Origin: Moniliophthora roreri
Lineage: Eukaryota; Basidiomycota; Agaricomycetes; Agaricales; Marasmiaceae
Assembly: GCA_001466705.2 (NCBI GenBank)
Contig: LATX02000223.1
Span: 62,001 to 126,000, forward strand
DNA: 64,000 nt
Direction: 5' to 3'
Shown: in pieces, positions 12,701 to 24,237 of the stretch
Position numbering within the stretch: the stretch's first letter is position 1
Layout of the letters: each line of letters begins with the position of its first letter
Translations under genes and position numbers: made by a program
Notes under the pieces: model-generated
What the model saw: the letters and a program-made list of their open reading frames with translations, nothing else
Told to the model about the DNA's origin: nothing
The model's database searches: none

Positions 12701-13723
12701 TATGCCAACTACCTCATTATTATCTATCATTTGCAGGACCTCAGAGTCAGCTGGTGGCACATTATGGTTTAAAAGCAACCTTGAACTCATTAGGAAAAAG
12801 GGGATAGGGTTAGTGGAAAGGAAGCTCTTGAGTTTCAGAGGGTGTCGATGCAGGCATATCCGAGTCCGAGTGAGGATGAAGAATCATAGGAATGTTTGTA
12901 AGTATTGTCATTGAACATAGAAAAGATCTATTCATGGTCCTGGCATGCTCTGTACATTGGACTGGCAGACAATGCAAAGAGTACGAGCAATAGTATTATG
13001 TTATAGTGTAAACTATCGCAGCGCCACACTGCCACATCATCTTATTTTTTTTTCCTTGGCATTATTTTTGTTTTTGTTTTTTAATATTTCGTTATCCCGC
13101 CCTTCAAGGTCAGGGAGAAATATGGAGCATTGAAAGGACCATCTCCTTCAGCTCAACGGGACGCCCGCCGGCGAAGTTTGAACCCCTAGCATCAGCAGTG
13201 TATCAAAACGTGTTCGAGAAACACGTCCTAGCCTTGTGCCCGATTAAGCCCGTCGGGATATCTCTACTTTCTCATGCATGCCAAAGCTTCTGTAACACCT
13301 TGGCAGGTGATCTCAAAATTCACCCTTGTGATGCTGGTATTGTGGTAATAATGTGAGCTTCCTAGATTCCTAAGACCGCTGGGTACGGAGGGCTTTGAAA
13401 GTACTGAACACTGTACCATCACTGAATCAACCTAAATTTTAAGATTACCCATGTGACCGTGGATCTGTAAATTAACCCCGCGGCAAGTGGCACTCCAGGG
13501 ACAGACTGGGTTAAAAGAGGCAAACGTTCAATTGAGGAGTTGATTACAAAAGCACATTGGAAACATTAAACAGGGTGTATTCCTTACCAGAGCAAGGAGT
13601 CCCTAAGGGTAACTGTATGTATATTACATATGGAGAAGTGTCCAAGAAACCTAGATGTCACCCGGCAATCTTAGAACCGGCAAAAAAAAAATAAGATCTG
13701 TAGTGGCATGTAGCATGTATAAC
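9762..13723. other. Non-genic part of copy A
   Basis: No complete gene is recognised. Three stretches have counterparts in copy B: 10020-10190 (against 22600-22770), 10500-10740 (against 23110-23280, with a frame conserved in both) and 11470-11970, which matches 24300-24890 in reverse orientation. A 15-bp tandem repeat (ACCAAGGAATGACCT-type) lies near 11310-11340. Poly-T runs occur near 13040-13090. Confidence 0.5.
10527..10739 (+). other. Conserved short open frame, copy A
   Basis: The 70-codon frame aligns with the frame at 23116-23280 in copy B; both contain a run of the type SIEE-(R/G)-(K/R)-(I/L)-QTK-(K/R)-VYV followed by FNF. Conservation of the frame after duplication hints at coding, but no start, splice partners or family could be assigned, and the minus strand is also open in both copies. 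Treat as an exon candidate only. Confidence 0.25.
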
Positions 13724-14745
13724 TTACAGAACCTGCGAGGGTCCCGTGATACCGCTGGAAGGTCGGTTTTTACACGTCTTCTCGTGTCGCTTGATGTCTG
13801 ATTGGGTAACAGTCCTTGCTGGACAAAAAGAGCACTGATGTTGCTTGTTGCCGAGATGAGAGTCTATATGATCTAGAAAAGTGCGAAGCTTTAGCGAGCT
13901 TCGCGGAACGTGTGGATGATGATTTACTCTTCAGATTATGGCTCGTAGTGAACGTAGCCTGACATGGTGGGAAGCTGGTGCATTTATAGAGGCGGCCTGG
14001 CTTTGCCGATCGTCGTCTTCGATGACTTGCGTCGACGACACCCTCTGTAGCAACGACCGGTTTGATTACGCGGGACCCCCCATTAGGATCCAGAACACTC
14101 TCTGCGGAATTGTTGGTCATAGAGAGAGGGTAGGTATCATCATACCGATAACCCGAGTCGGACGAAGGCCAGGTTGTACCTGCTGGGGTGTGCGAGGATC
14201 CAGCGGCGTTGTGAAAATAGGCCGCGGAGGAGACTTCCATGCTGTACGCACTCGACTCGAAGATTTGAGTATGATGACTATGGCCCAATTGAAGGTTATG
14301 GAACGATGAACCTGTAGCCGCCTCTATGTGTTCATAATTCTTGCCCTCTGACTGACGCATCAGGTTATACGACGTTGCGTATGGACCATCCGACATATTT
14401 CCACCGTATCTAGATCCCTGAGCAGCGACCAGTTGACCATTGGAAAGGCTAGTATGAGAGAAATCATCTGTGCTTCCAATTGAATTGGGATGACTTTTCT
14501 CAACTTGATCGGACAGGAATGAATTCGCAGGTCCTGCGCTGTTGATAGGATAAGAATATGACGGTACATGGTAATAGGGTTGGTGGTTGGGATAAGGGAC
14601 GGGACTTGGGTTAAGAGGCCGGAAGTTTCCAAGACTTTGCCCGCTGTCATGGTGTCATAAAAGTGAGCAACGGGCTGCACCATTTAAAACAGACAAACGC
14701 GTACTCAGCACCAGCGTGAAACCTTCGATGCCATCTTTCTGACAT
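13724..14745 (-). CDS. C2H2/C2HC zinc-finger regulator A
   Basis: Minus-strand exons 14705-14745, 13928-14643 and 13724-13872; introns of 61 and 55 nt; 301 residues. Exon 1 starts MSERWHRRFHAGAD, the same as the copy B paralogue. The middle is a Ser/Pro/Tyr/Asn-rich disordered region. Before the fingers is the family motif VVATEGVVDAS followed by an Arg run. Finger 1 is C-x5-C-x12-H-x3-H (starting YKCTSFPPC) and is interrupted by intron 2 after HNLK. Finger 2 is C-x2-C-x12-H-x3-C (starting QCSFC). Two closely spaced fingers at the C-terminus suggest a DNA-binding transcription factor. The open frame upstream of the ATG at 14396 continues in the same frame into exon 2, so that ATG is not the start. 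Intact; name and target genes unknown. Confidence 0.8.
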
Positions 14746-15958
14746 GGTGTGTCGATATTAGCAACGCGAGTGTATAAGTGATGTTCCAGGGGATTGAGCA
14801 AGGGAGGGAGCTTGAAAGGTGTGTTCCTGATATCCTCTGGCTTTTAATATTGTTTTTCCTGCAATGATCAACTTGGACCACCCTCATATCCACGCTGTGA
14901 TAAGTCAGTCTGTGCTGTAGATTTAGACGTAAGTCAAATTCAATACAGGCGTCCAATTAAGACTATCCTTTACAATCAGTGACCGTTCCCATGCGTTCGG
15001 ATGTCAAGAAATCGGAATGTTCCGGGTCGTTAACTTTAACGGTCAACTGGCTATGCCCTAGAAATTGCCTCACAAGCCGGTCTTAGTTATGGGATTTTCT
15101 ATGAGATGTCTGACGTTCCGCTAACATTAAATGGCTTAAGAAGAGGATAACTTACTTAGATCGTGCTATTGTGATCTTAAAGGAGCGGTTTTATGGCAAC
15201 ATCCGAATGCATTGAGGCAGGCAAGTCGGAGCCGTAGAAGTCGCATCTGTTCAACACGATCCTTTCAGCTACCTACCTTTTCGCGTTCAGGAAAATTCCG
15301 TGCTTCCCAGCCAACGTCCAAGGAAGTACACTTTCCAGTATGCCACGCGAATGATGCCGCAAGAATCGGTGCCAAACATGGATCACCAGCACCGCGCAAG
15401 TTCCCCGTCATCCCCTTTGTTGACCGCCAGAAGAAGGTTTGCAGACATAGGGAATTAGGTTACTTCTCCACAAGCCGCACACACGGCCGCCGTACTTAGT
15501 AAGTAACCAGAACCCGAAATTTTGGCGGATCATTAGCTCGTACAGCAAATGTCGCCTCCGATGACTAAAAGGTACAGTTGCAACCTATCACGTCTTTGAC
15601 CGTGTCATATTGATGCGATGGGCGGATAAGCTGACAAGAGATTTGTTAATATGTACATAGACGGGCTGGATAACGAACAGTAGAAGCCCCGACGTACGGA
15701 ATGGAAGGATGACGGCCTGAACCAGAATCAGGTCATTATATGGAGACGACAGGCGAACCAGGATGATATCGTTTTGAAACTGGTTTCTAACCATGCAAGC
15801 ATCTATTTACGCTCTTGCCAGAATATCGAGAGCCACATTATTAGACCGATATTCGCGCCGGCTTTATTGATTAGCTGCAGTTTCGCGGACACAGTGACGT
15901 GTTTCGGAGCTGTCGTCATTCTGAAAACTGAATGCATTGGTATTTCACACCGAGGTTA
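14746..15958. other. Upstream region of zinc-finger gene A
   Basis: No gene is recognised. Similarity to copy B (26924-27930) continues through this stretch, including the bases just upstream of the ATG and around 15212-15300, so promoter-proximal sequence was duplicated with the gene. Confidence 0.4.
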
Positions 15959-15966
15959 GAACCTCT

Positions 15967-16641
15967 CAGGGGGGAGGCGGGCCGTGGTTCCGGAACACCG
16001 GGACGGTTGGTTGGTTGCCTGATGGCTGGCTTAAAAAATTTTTTGAGCCAATTTTTTTTTCAAACTTTGAACACTTTCTCAGTAACCAAAGGTTCTTTTA
16101 TGACCACCTTCATAGCAGAAAGACTCAAATTTGCTCCTATATGCCTTTTGGATGCTGGTCCAGATCAGTTTCCTGCCCACCCATGGTCCTTGGGGCTCAC
16201 TCACAGGTATTTTAAGGGTTTGTGGTGGTTTGGCTGTATAGGACTGGGAGTTCTCCATAATAGGGTTACATTATATGCCTTCTTGAACCAACTTACACTC
16301 TGGATACACATACTATCCTTAGATCTTAGCAGATATCAATCTCTAGAGATTTGCAGTTGCTTGCTTGGGCTCCTGTACCTAGAATATAATGTAGATGAAC
16401 CTTACAAACAGTTTGAAACATTCTACTGCAGACTTCAGTATATTATGCTCACACTTCGCTGAACCTAGCTAATGTGAAGGGGGAAGAGGACCAGCGCTAG
16501 TCAGGTGCTTGCTACTTAGCGCCGGTGATGTCATGTGAACTACCTTCCATATATGGTAGTCAGTGGTTGGTTGGTTCACCGCGACGGTCCTTAAAAAAAA
16601 TTCGACCCCATGTACAAAAAAAAAAATTTCCCTCCCCCCTG
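15967..16641. mobile_element. Non-autonomous hAT transposon, 675 bp
   Basis: The element starts CAGGGGGGAGG and ends CCTCCCCCCTG, perfect 11-bp terminal inverted repeats with the CAGGG start typical of hAT elements. It is flanked by an exact 8-bp target duplication GAACCTCT (15959-15966 and 16642-16649), the hAT length. No transposase is present; a 176-codon frame across it has no hAT dimerisation-domain features. The interior is CpG-poor compared with its flanks. Absent from the equivalent part of copy B, so it probably inserted after the duplication. Confidence 0.88.
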
Positions 16642-16649
16642 GAACCTCT

Positions 16650-19600
16650 ACTCCTTCAAAAATGCCAGTACGTTGACCATGGTCATAAGATAGACGGTAT
16701 ATTGCACTGTGAAACGGCATGTTGATATTCAAGATAACAATAGCTCTTCGAACTACGCACCAGCATTCTATATTGATATCAGGATATCCTTTTGGGTGGT
16801 AACTTCCCAGTCAACATGGTTAATCCTGCTTTATGAAGATGATTATTCATGACGGCGAGGGAAGGGTTCGTCAGAGTTCCACACCGAGCTCCGTATCGAA
16901 GGACTGCACCAGTGAGCAATACGTATTTTCATTCAGTGAGCTTCAGAATCAAGGATCAAGCCCACTGTTCAATATTGTCAAACAGATTCCTCAAGCCACC
17001 TATTTATCGGATAATCCTCCACTTCAGACTCTTGCTGATTCGAGGTGCTCGGTAATGAGAAAGGCTCAACACACTTTCTGTAGATTTTCGGTGGATAAAA
17101 AAAGAAAAAGAATGGATGTAAGGTGTAGAAGATCGTGCGAGGATGTGGGGCGTGAACAGCCCGTGCCTCGGGAAGCGGACCGACATTCCACTCGAATTGC
17201 GTTTCTTTTACCCTTCTCATTCGTCCTACTCCGACTCATTATTCTTGGCTGATTGCTGTGTTTCCTTGTCCTCATTTTCTCTTCAATGCCACGACGGAGT
17301 GAAACGAGGCTGGTATGGATCGGCGGAACCGGTTAATGGAAGGTTGAGATGAACAAGATTCGTGGCCCGTTTTTCGATTCACCGAGTTTCTTCGCAGCTT
17401 CTTCCTTGTAGCAGGACGTTGATATCGACATTGGCGACTTTTATCGAATGGTCTTTGCATGGAGGTAGAGTAGCAGAGCCACCCAGGCAAGAGGCACAAA
17501 GCAGATGGGCATATTCGTGCAGTGTGTATGTTCGCACTATCTTCTTCGCTCACACCTTGATTCTAAATATCATACGCAGGGAATTTTTCGGGTACTCTGA
17601 GGAAGAAAATATCCTAAAGCTCCCAGTCTCGACTTTCTGCTGCGTGGGCCTTTTCGCAATTACCATCCATAGCACCACAATCTTGCACCGGCGATTTTGG
17701 AAACTTGTATGTGTTATGACTTCACTCCTGACTCTTCAGCTTCCTCGCTCATAGCTGGTCTCAAGTCACTTTCACCAGACCCGACAACGCGTTAGACACG
17801 TACAGAAGCAAATGAGTCATGACAAGCATTTCGGATTGCTGCTATGAACCCTTGAGTGTCACAAGGTGGAACAAGTACGTGATGAAGAAAACTAACTCCC
17901 CGTCGGCGAATTGTACTGATATTCCTTGCTTGTCATAACGCTCGTTGATGTCATTGATCGGCGTCGTTCAGGTTGTCCAAATACACCCTGGGTCGTTAAC
18001 GACCTCATCACTTCAGTGTTGGGAAACTCAGGAGCGTGAGGTAAAACCGTTCGATCCATCAATCAGTGGTAACGGCGAGGTAGGCTAGCGTTACCTGATA
18101 TTGTCGAGTTCCTGATCTGTGCTTCAACAGGACAGATCCCGTGGCTGCCATTCAACGTGGTCTGCCTGTATATGACGACAGAGAGGGTTGATTAGTGAAT
18201 TTTGTGGTACATGCACCTTGTCATCGTTCAGCGCTCAGTCGTAATGTAAGTCAGGTTCTTATCAATCTTGCGATCCTAAGCTGGCGGCAAGAACTTGAAG
18301 ATGGAATTATGGCGTTTACGCTGAGCCTGAAGAATATCACCGACATGTACACGGTGGGGTGTTCGTGAATGAAAATCTTGAGCTTCCGCTAGTTGAGTCT
18401 TGTCTTTGATCCTATCTTGATTTGAGGTAGGATCAAGCGAATTGGGGATTGATATACGGCGTTGCCAAAGGTGTGCATGACTTCGATAAACTCGTACTCG
18501 GGTATTTGCCCATATGCTACACGTACCCGTATGTTTCAACCGAGTGCACTTGGCTTGGGCAAGGGTCATATTATACTCTAGGCGCAGTTCTAAAAACAAG
18601 GCTGACATGTCTTATGCGGATCCCGTACTACCCGCTGATCGAGGTGCACCTGGTGAGGTTCACTGCCCGACATGTTCCATGCTCAGTATTCGTTCAGCTT
18701 GAATCCTTGAGTCGGGAAATACCGATGTGGTCGGGGAATGATCACTTACCCTGCGCCTAGGGATGTGATGAAGATGCATCAGTGCTCGTTATACAGTCTG
18801 ATAGTCACATTTCTATCCTTGGTCATTGTTTTCCTTCATTGGGATAGTGAACCCATGACTGTAGGGACGTCATTGAGTCAGTAAAGAAGGAGAAATGAAA
18901 CTAGAGTCTGGATTAGACTGCACCCTCAAGAAGAAAGCAAATTGCAATATTTATACCGTTAATCTTTATCTCCCTATATCTCAAAGACTAACCCATGACA
19001 CTTGGTGAGAGAAATGGTCGAATGATGCGACTCGGAGCCAATTCCCATGATTCTCCCTTTTCTGATGCACATATACAGTGAGTTTTGCTTGCATCAGCAA
19101 AAACCGTGTAGTGCTATAATAAGTTCCCCGGGGTTTATAATCCACCTGGAGGGTATTATAACCCTTAAAACCAGTCATAACCCCCACAAACCAGGCCACA
19201 ACCAGGTTATAATCCCCCTGGAGCTAGGTTATAACACTTTCCGGTTTTTGCTGATGTTATAACTCCGAAATAAATCCATGCTGCATGGAATGCTAAGCTC
19301 TTCCTGACAGGAGACCGTTTCTCATATCAAACCTTCTTTGAAAATCTAGCAGTTCTTGCCTGTCATTACGACGTCGCTAAACACTCCATTCCGGGAGGAG
19401 ATGAATAAGGTTCGCGTTCTCGAATCCATTAAATACAATAGTACCGATCATGATGCAGTTGCAGAACTTGTTGATCGTCAACCGGATTTATCAATTCATG
19501 CCTCTCTTCCTCAGCTACATATCAATAAAGGCGTCAATTTTCACCCAAAGGAAATGGCATGAAACAATGTAGGAACATTACGCTACGAGACTAATCCTAA

Positions 19601-19787
19601 GCACAGACAGAGCCAAACGGATGGGATAATGTAAAGACTACAAAAATCGCTTGAGCTATAAGAGGTATTGAATAAAATACTCAAAGAATATACGTAGTAG
19701 CAGCAGCACAACGTTAATATAAGGGGACTGTCCTCAACAAGTGGGACGCGTTGCCGATTCAAAGAGACGTGCAACCACGGGAATGAC
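16650..19787. other. Non-genic part of copy A between zinc-finger genes
   Basis: Similarity to 28.0-29.6 kb is visible at 17.0-18.2 kb and 19.0-19.45 kb. About 0.8 kb (18225-18990) has no counterpart in copy B and is either an insertion here or a loss there. No domain-bearing frame was found. Confidence 0.4.
19091..19255. mobile_element. Small MITE-like inverted-repeat element
   Basis: CATCAGCAAAAACCG at the left end is matched exactly by its reverse complement at the right end (15 bp); the match extends imperfectly through AGTG-TATAA sequences on the inner side. The interior is made of short TTATAACC/GGTTATAA palindromic units separated by CCCCTGG-type blocks. Right-end-like sequence recurs at 188-219. 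Target duplication unclear. Confidence 0.6.
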
Positions 19788-20771
19788 TTACTGAGCTTGC
19801 AAGGGTCCCGGAGTCGCACCAGAGAATCGAGCTTTGCACGTCCTCTCATGGCGTTTGATATCTGACTTTGTAACGGCCCTTGCGTCGCAGAAATCACATT
19901 GGTACGGTTTGATACCAAGATGTGAATTTTGATGATCTAGGAATATTCTACACTTCAGCTAGCTTTGCGGGAAATGAAAATGGCAGGTTACTTTGTAAAT
20001 TATAAATCGTTGTAAATGTCGACGAGCAGTTTCCGAATCCGGTGCATTGATATCTCGCAGCCGACTCTGGATTTCTTCGTCTCACGCTCGCATCTACGAC
20101 GCTTTCTGAGGCCACGACTTCTTTGTATACATGTGGAGTCCCGCCTGGAGCTGGGATACTATCTGATGAGTCGCCGGTAAAGGTGTGAGGTAAGGCGTTG
20201 TAGTACCAGCTGCCCGAATCAGTCGTCCCGACGACTGTTGGGTTCAAAGGTACAGTGGCTTCATAGAGATGTGGGACACGAGGTGATCCCTCGCCGTATG
20301 TCACTGATTCCGAGTGCTGTATGTTGGCGTTCGGCCGAGCGTTATGGTACGGTGACGTCGGGGTTGTGCTGATGGGCACATAGAACCCAGGGGGACTCAT
20401 ACAGCCCGGTGACGCCACGCCGGAATCGTTTAGTAGATTCCGCGAATATACGGAGCCTGCGGTCGAAGGATTAGTCCCGGAGCGAACCTGAGAAGGAATG
20501 TTCGTATTGCTGGAAACGACCTTGTTTCCTACAACCCGCCCGAATGGCGACGATCTGGCAGACTCTGTGCCGTTGACGGGATATAATGGCTCATAGGGAT
20601 AGAATTGTGCGTCGGAGTAGGGGGCAGAACTAGGAGGAAGAGATGAGGAGTCTTCGGGATGTTGCCACCTAGAATGAGTCATGAGGTGAGTGACGAAAAC
20701 GAGCGACGATCGTGTCTTGTTGCATACTCAACAGCAAAGTGATGGTCACTTTGTCTCCATTTGTCTGCCAT
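19788..20771 (-). CDS. C2H2/C2HC zinc-finger regulator C
   Basis: Minus-strand exons 20728-20771, 19992-20668 and 19788-19936; introns of 59 and 55 nt; 289 residues. The start ATG at 20771 gives MADKWRQSDHHFAVE, parallel to exon 1 of genes A and B; an ATG at 20682 lies inside intron 1 and is rejected. The middle is a Ser/Thr/Pro-rich disordered region. The family motif VVASESVVDAS with an Arg run precedes finger 1 (C-x5-C-x12-H-x3-H, CTGFGNC), again split by intron 2 after NLQ. Finger 2 is C-x2-C-x12-H-x3-C (CDFC). Predicted DNA-binding regulator. Intact; its copy B partner at 30.0-31.1 kb is broken. Confidence 0.8.
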
Positions 20772-22087
20772 GAATGTCCAAGTCAGTAGGCAAGGACTCT
20801 CTAGAGTTGGTGACCTAGAAAGCGATGGAAGTAGACTGGTTCAAGCACCCGGCAGCGCCCTCCGACCCCATATTTTATGGAGGCAGAGCTTTCACCTCCA
20901 AAGGCAAACCAATGCCCCACGTTGTGATGAGCCGATCTCCTGGACGTAACTGCATTTGAACAGCTATAGGTGCTTGATGAAAGAAAAATCTCTCGTCAAT
21001 GAGTAAGTGTCATCAGGAGTTCCATATCAGGACTTCGTCGAGGTGTGAGCTCACTTCGATACTTGTGCCGTGCCGAAACTCAACATGCCATTGCCCCTGG
21101 ATACTTTGAGAATTAGATGTTAGGAGTGGCAACTATAAATCCCGACACTGATGCAGAACGGGACGAAGAGGATGATTTTATTTTTCTTTTTCAAAGCATG
21201 AATTCGACGAAAAGGTCTATAATTTGCATGACAGCGTGATTTCCAAGGGGTAGCGACGATGTCGATGTGAGGTTATTTGACCATTGGGCATGACGACCTG
21301 TATAAGGTATCGGTGGTGGCTCAGCCTATAGGGGGTTGACAACAAAGGCGAGTTGCATGGAAATTGAATCAAAACGTACCTCGATGATAATGTCGTGAAC
21401 TGCGGTTGGCGTGGTCCCAGTTGTTTGGAACTTGGAAGATCAATTTACTGTCAACGCTGGTCCGAGTTGAAGTGAATGGTGAAGCTGGGAGTCGGAGCAC
21501 CTGCTCCGATTGCTCGTTTCTGGTCGCAAAGGCTCCACCCACTACACTTTCACCTATATCACCCGTGCCCATATCACCGATTCTTCTCGCAAGATCAAGA
21601 TTCATAGTAATATATCAAAGGGCCCTCGCTCGCATCTCCAACTCGGTACCTTGTTCCCTGAAACATTGACTAGCTCATAAAGTTGAAACCGCACCCAGAG
21701 ACCGGACAGTAAGAATCAAGGGTAGCATAGAGAATGTTGATCACTTCAGGGACCCGATACCACCAGTCACATACAACAAATGTCGTTCCAAGAATCAAAA
21801 GTAGAAGCGTGTAGACCCCGTCTTATTACGGTCGGCGTCACTAGTGCGTTGGTTAGCGAACAATGTCATGGATGGCAAAAGCAGCATTTGATGGAAGAAG
21901 TGAAAGGGTACCTTGAGGTGGTGGTGATGATAATGGTGATGGCGATAGCTGTCAGAGAGATAATCGCTGATGAGTCCGCCAGCATGCGGAAGAGAAACGA
22001 CAAGTCGTTTGAAGTGGAGCGTAATGGGATGCCGGGCAAAGTCACGTGGGGAACGGGCTGAATGGTTCGGCATCCTCCGATCTAAAT
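20772..22087. other. End of copy A unit, no gene recognised
   Basis: This stretch lies between zinc-finger gene C and the start of copy B. Its equivalent would lie beyond 31110 but I could not align it there, so copy B appears truncated or diverged. No coding frame stands out. Confidence 0.35.
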
Positions 22088-22558
22088 CTGATTCTCTACC
22101 CCAAGGCAGCGTCAACAACGAAAGGTACTACCAAACCCAAAATTACTTCTATGTCTTATGCTCGCTCGACGATCTTTAATTCGTATCATCTTCGGACCGC
22201 ACCTCAGGAAAAGAAAACGAAAGCGAAACGAAATCTACTTTTGGCAGCTCCCATTCCTGGAGTACGCACATCTACCTCTGTACCTCCAACCCCTACGCAT
22301 AACTCTACAACCCGTCTTCGTCGATCTCAGTGAAATAACGCCCTTCCTACGCTCGCCCCGCCGTCAGCTACCTAATTCATTTCGGCTGCCGCCTAATGTA
22401 TCATTATCGGAGTTCTGCAAGAAATACGAACTGTCCGCCGCCTTACAGGAGAGGGCTAAAATTTGATGGGTCACATGACCTTCGTCTCATCAAAGACGAG
22501 GTACTGAAAAGAGGATCTGCCGATCGGTGAAGTTGCAGGATTGAGAGATGGAGAGGAT
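22088..22558 (+). pseudogene. Decayed 3' end of the zf-PARP gene
   Basis: Matches intron 13 to exon 15 of the gene ending at 9761, including the STSVPPTPTHNS and LSEFCKKYELS stretches. The reading frame is broken at least twice: the two recognisable parts lie in different frames (22046-22333 and 22158-22466), and a stop follows the ERAKI residues. There is no upstream zinc finger. The fragment marks the left breakpoint of copy B. Confidence 0.8.
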
Positions 22559-23957
22559 AGTATTCTTGTTCAACTCCTTTGGGGTTAGACTAACGAACAG
22601 ATCAGTACGTGGAGTCTGTGCTTGGAGGTCAAAAGTACGATGGTAGACATATATTTCGTCATGTACCGTAAAATGAACACAGGGCCGATTTATGAAGCCT
22701 ACTTGACCACTGCAACCCTTTCCTCTGTGTCGTCCTCGATCGCACTCAAGTCAACTAACCCGCTGAGCACGCATCTGTACCCATCGCGTTCGAATGCATA
22801 CGGAAATGTCAGTTTCCAGTCGGATGGAAGTACTGCAGGGGTTTGAAGCTACGTACTTGGTAGCAAGAGCAGTTCGAAAGTGGGTTGAGTGAGTCCAGCA
22901 TCATCGGCTTATAAAGCCTCCTTAGCAATCCACGTGCAAAATTCTGGTGTAGTAGGGACATGCTGAGAATGCAGGTAAGAGGTCTTCCGTCCTGTTCGTG
23001 CTTAAGACAAGAAATCTTTGAACCGCAAGGCTTATGATGGTATTGAGGCAGGTCCCTTTTGTATCTCAACGTTCGAATTCCAGGTACACTGAGACAGGAG
23101 ACCGCCACTGTGTTCATGGTGAGACGGGATATTGAGCTGGATAATAGGCGACTCAGTGTTGCATGGTCGTTGCCTGAGCGTATGCCCATTGATGAGCGTA
23201 TAAGCATCGAAGAAGGCAGACTCCAGACGAAGAGAGTCTACGTACCGTTCAACTTCAAGCTCCCTTCGCTCGAGCATCCGATTATCCTTCAGCAGCAGAC
23301 CGGTTTCGGCGTCCCAGCAGTTCAACATCGTTTTCTTCACCGTTCACCGGTGACCCAGCTGCACATTTCCGGCCCTGACAGTTGGCGATGTTTATTGCAT
23401 GACATTGTAAACTTTGCGACTGGATCCTTTTGGTGAAGACGTCCCATATTTGAGGTGTGTAAATCCTGAAGTTGTGGAAAGTGGTGGAGGGATGAAAATC
23501 CAATCCGTGAACATGACGGACCGACTATTGCCCAAGTCCTACGATTACCCGAATTCGACAAATTTGAGCAGTCCACTCATAAACTAATCGATTTGGCATC
23601 TTTCAGGGCTCAAGGCTATATCACTCTTCAGAATTATCCCAAGCCGGCAAGTTTCTTGCGCTCTAAACAGCATGTTGACATCTTTCTTTACGCCCCTAGC
23701 TGCGTTGCAAATTCCGTGTGTCAGTCTCAGCACGAAGATACGACACATGGCAGTGTGTGTGATAGTGAGGAGGAACCTGGTCCTCAATTCACATCTCCAC
23801 ATTTATTACTTACTGCTCCAAGTTTAAGAGCTTCCTTTCTGTCAACCCCATCTCCTTTTCCCCAATGGAACGGTGTACGAGCTCAAGATTACCTTTGAAC
23901 CGTAGCGTGCTGCCAAGAGGTCTTGCGAATGAAGGAGTGAAGACGAATAACACCAGG
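22559..23957. other. Non-genic part of copy B
   Basis: Collinear with 9.8-10.9 kb. The frame at 23116-23280 pairs with the conserved short frame at 10527. Otherwise no gene features. Confidence 0.35.
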
Positions 23958-23959
23958 TA

Positions 23960-24235
23960 CTGGGGTATTTCGATTGATTCGGATGGTCACGCGTCACAGG
24001 GCTCAAAATTTCCGAATATTTTCGGATGGTCACAGGTCACGGAGGGTCCATCCGAATAGGCTCGGACTGTGACCACCAAAAAAACATCCAAATTTGGCAG
24101 TTTTGGGTTGATTTTGGGTGCTAAAATCCGAAAAATCTTCGGCGGTCACGGACCGCCAGGCCTCCACCCGAATGGTTGAGTCCGGATGGACAAGTCACAG
24201 GTCACAGGCCATCCGAATCAATCGAAATACCCCAG
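23960..24235. mobile_element. Mariner-type MITE, 276 bp
   Basis: Starts CTGGGGTATTTCGATTGATT and ends with its reverse complement; the perfect terminal inverted repeat covers 27 bp (continuing CGGATGG). It is flanked by TA on each side (23958-23959 and 24236-24237), the target duplication of Tc1/mariner elements. Sub-terminal GGTCACAGGTCAC-type repeats occur in both orientations. No coding capacity. Not found in copy A. Confidence 0.85.
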
Positions 24236-24237
24236 TA

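Larger units (their letters stand above)
9228..22087. repeat. Copy A of a 12.9-kb tandem segmental duplication
   Basis: Nucleotide similarity to 22088-31110 is visible in order along most of the block: zf-PARP last exons (9.2-9.8 against 22.1-22.6 kb), 10.0-10.9 against 22.6-23.4 kb, 13.0-15.0 against 25.3-27.1 kb, 17.0-18.2 against 28.0-29.2 kb, 19.3-20.3 against 29.5-31.1 kb. The offset shrinks from about 12.86 kb to about 10 kb because copy A carries extra DNA (hAT element; about 0.8 kb near 18.2-19.0 kb). A head-to-tail arrangement with the junction at about 22088 explains the layout. Confidence 0.8.

Noticed and set aside
13141..13260. tRNA-like stretches (GTTTGAACCCC)
   Set aside because: No cloverleaf with matching acceptor stem could be formed; the stretch is just part of the duplicated block.
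13770..14396. ATG-initiated zinc-finger frame starting at 14396
   Set aside because: The frame continues upstream without a stop and the paralogue shows a spliced first exon; the start was moved to 14745.
15932..16462. 176-codon plus-strand frame
   Set aside because: It straddles the hAT end and target duplication; the composition is that of AT-rich DNA and no transposase motif is present.
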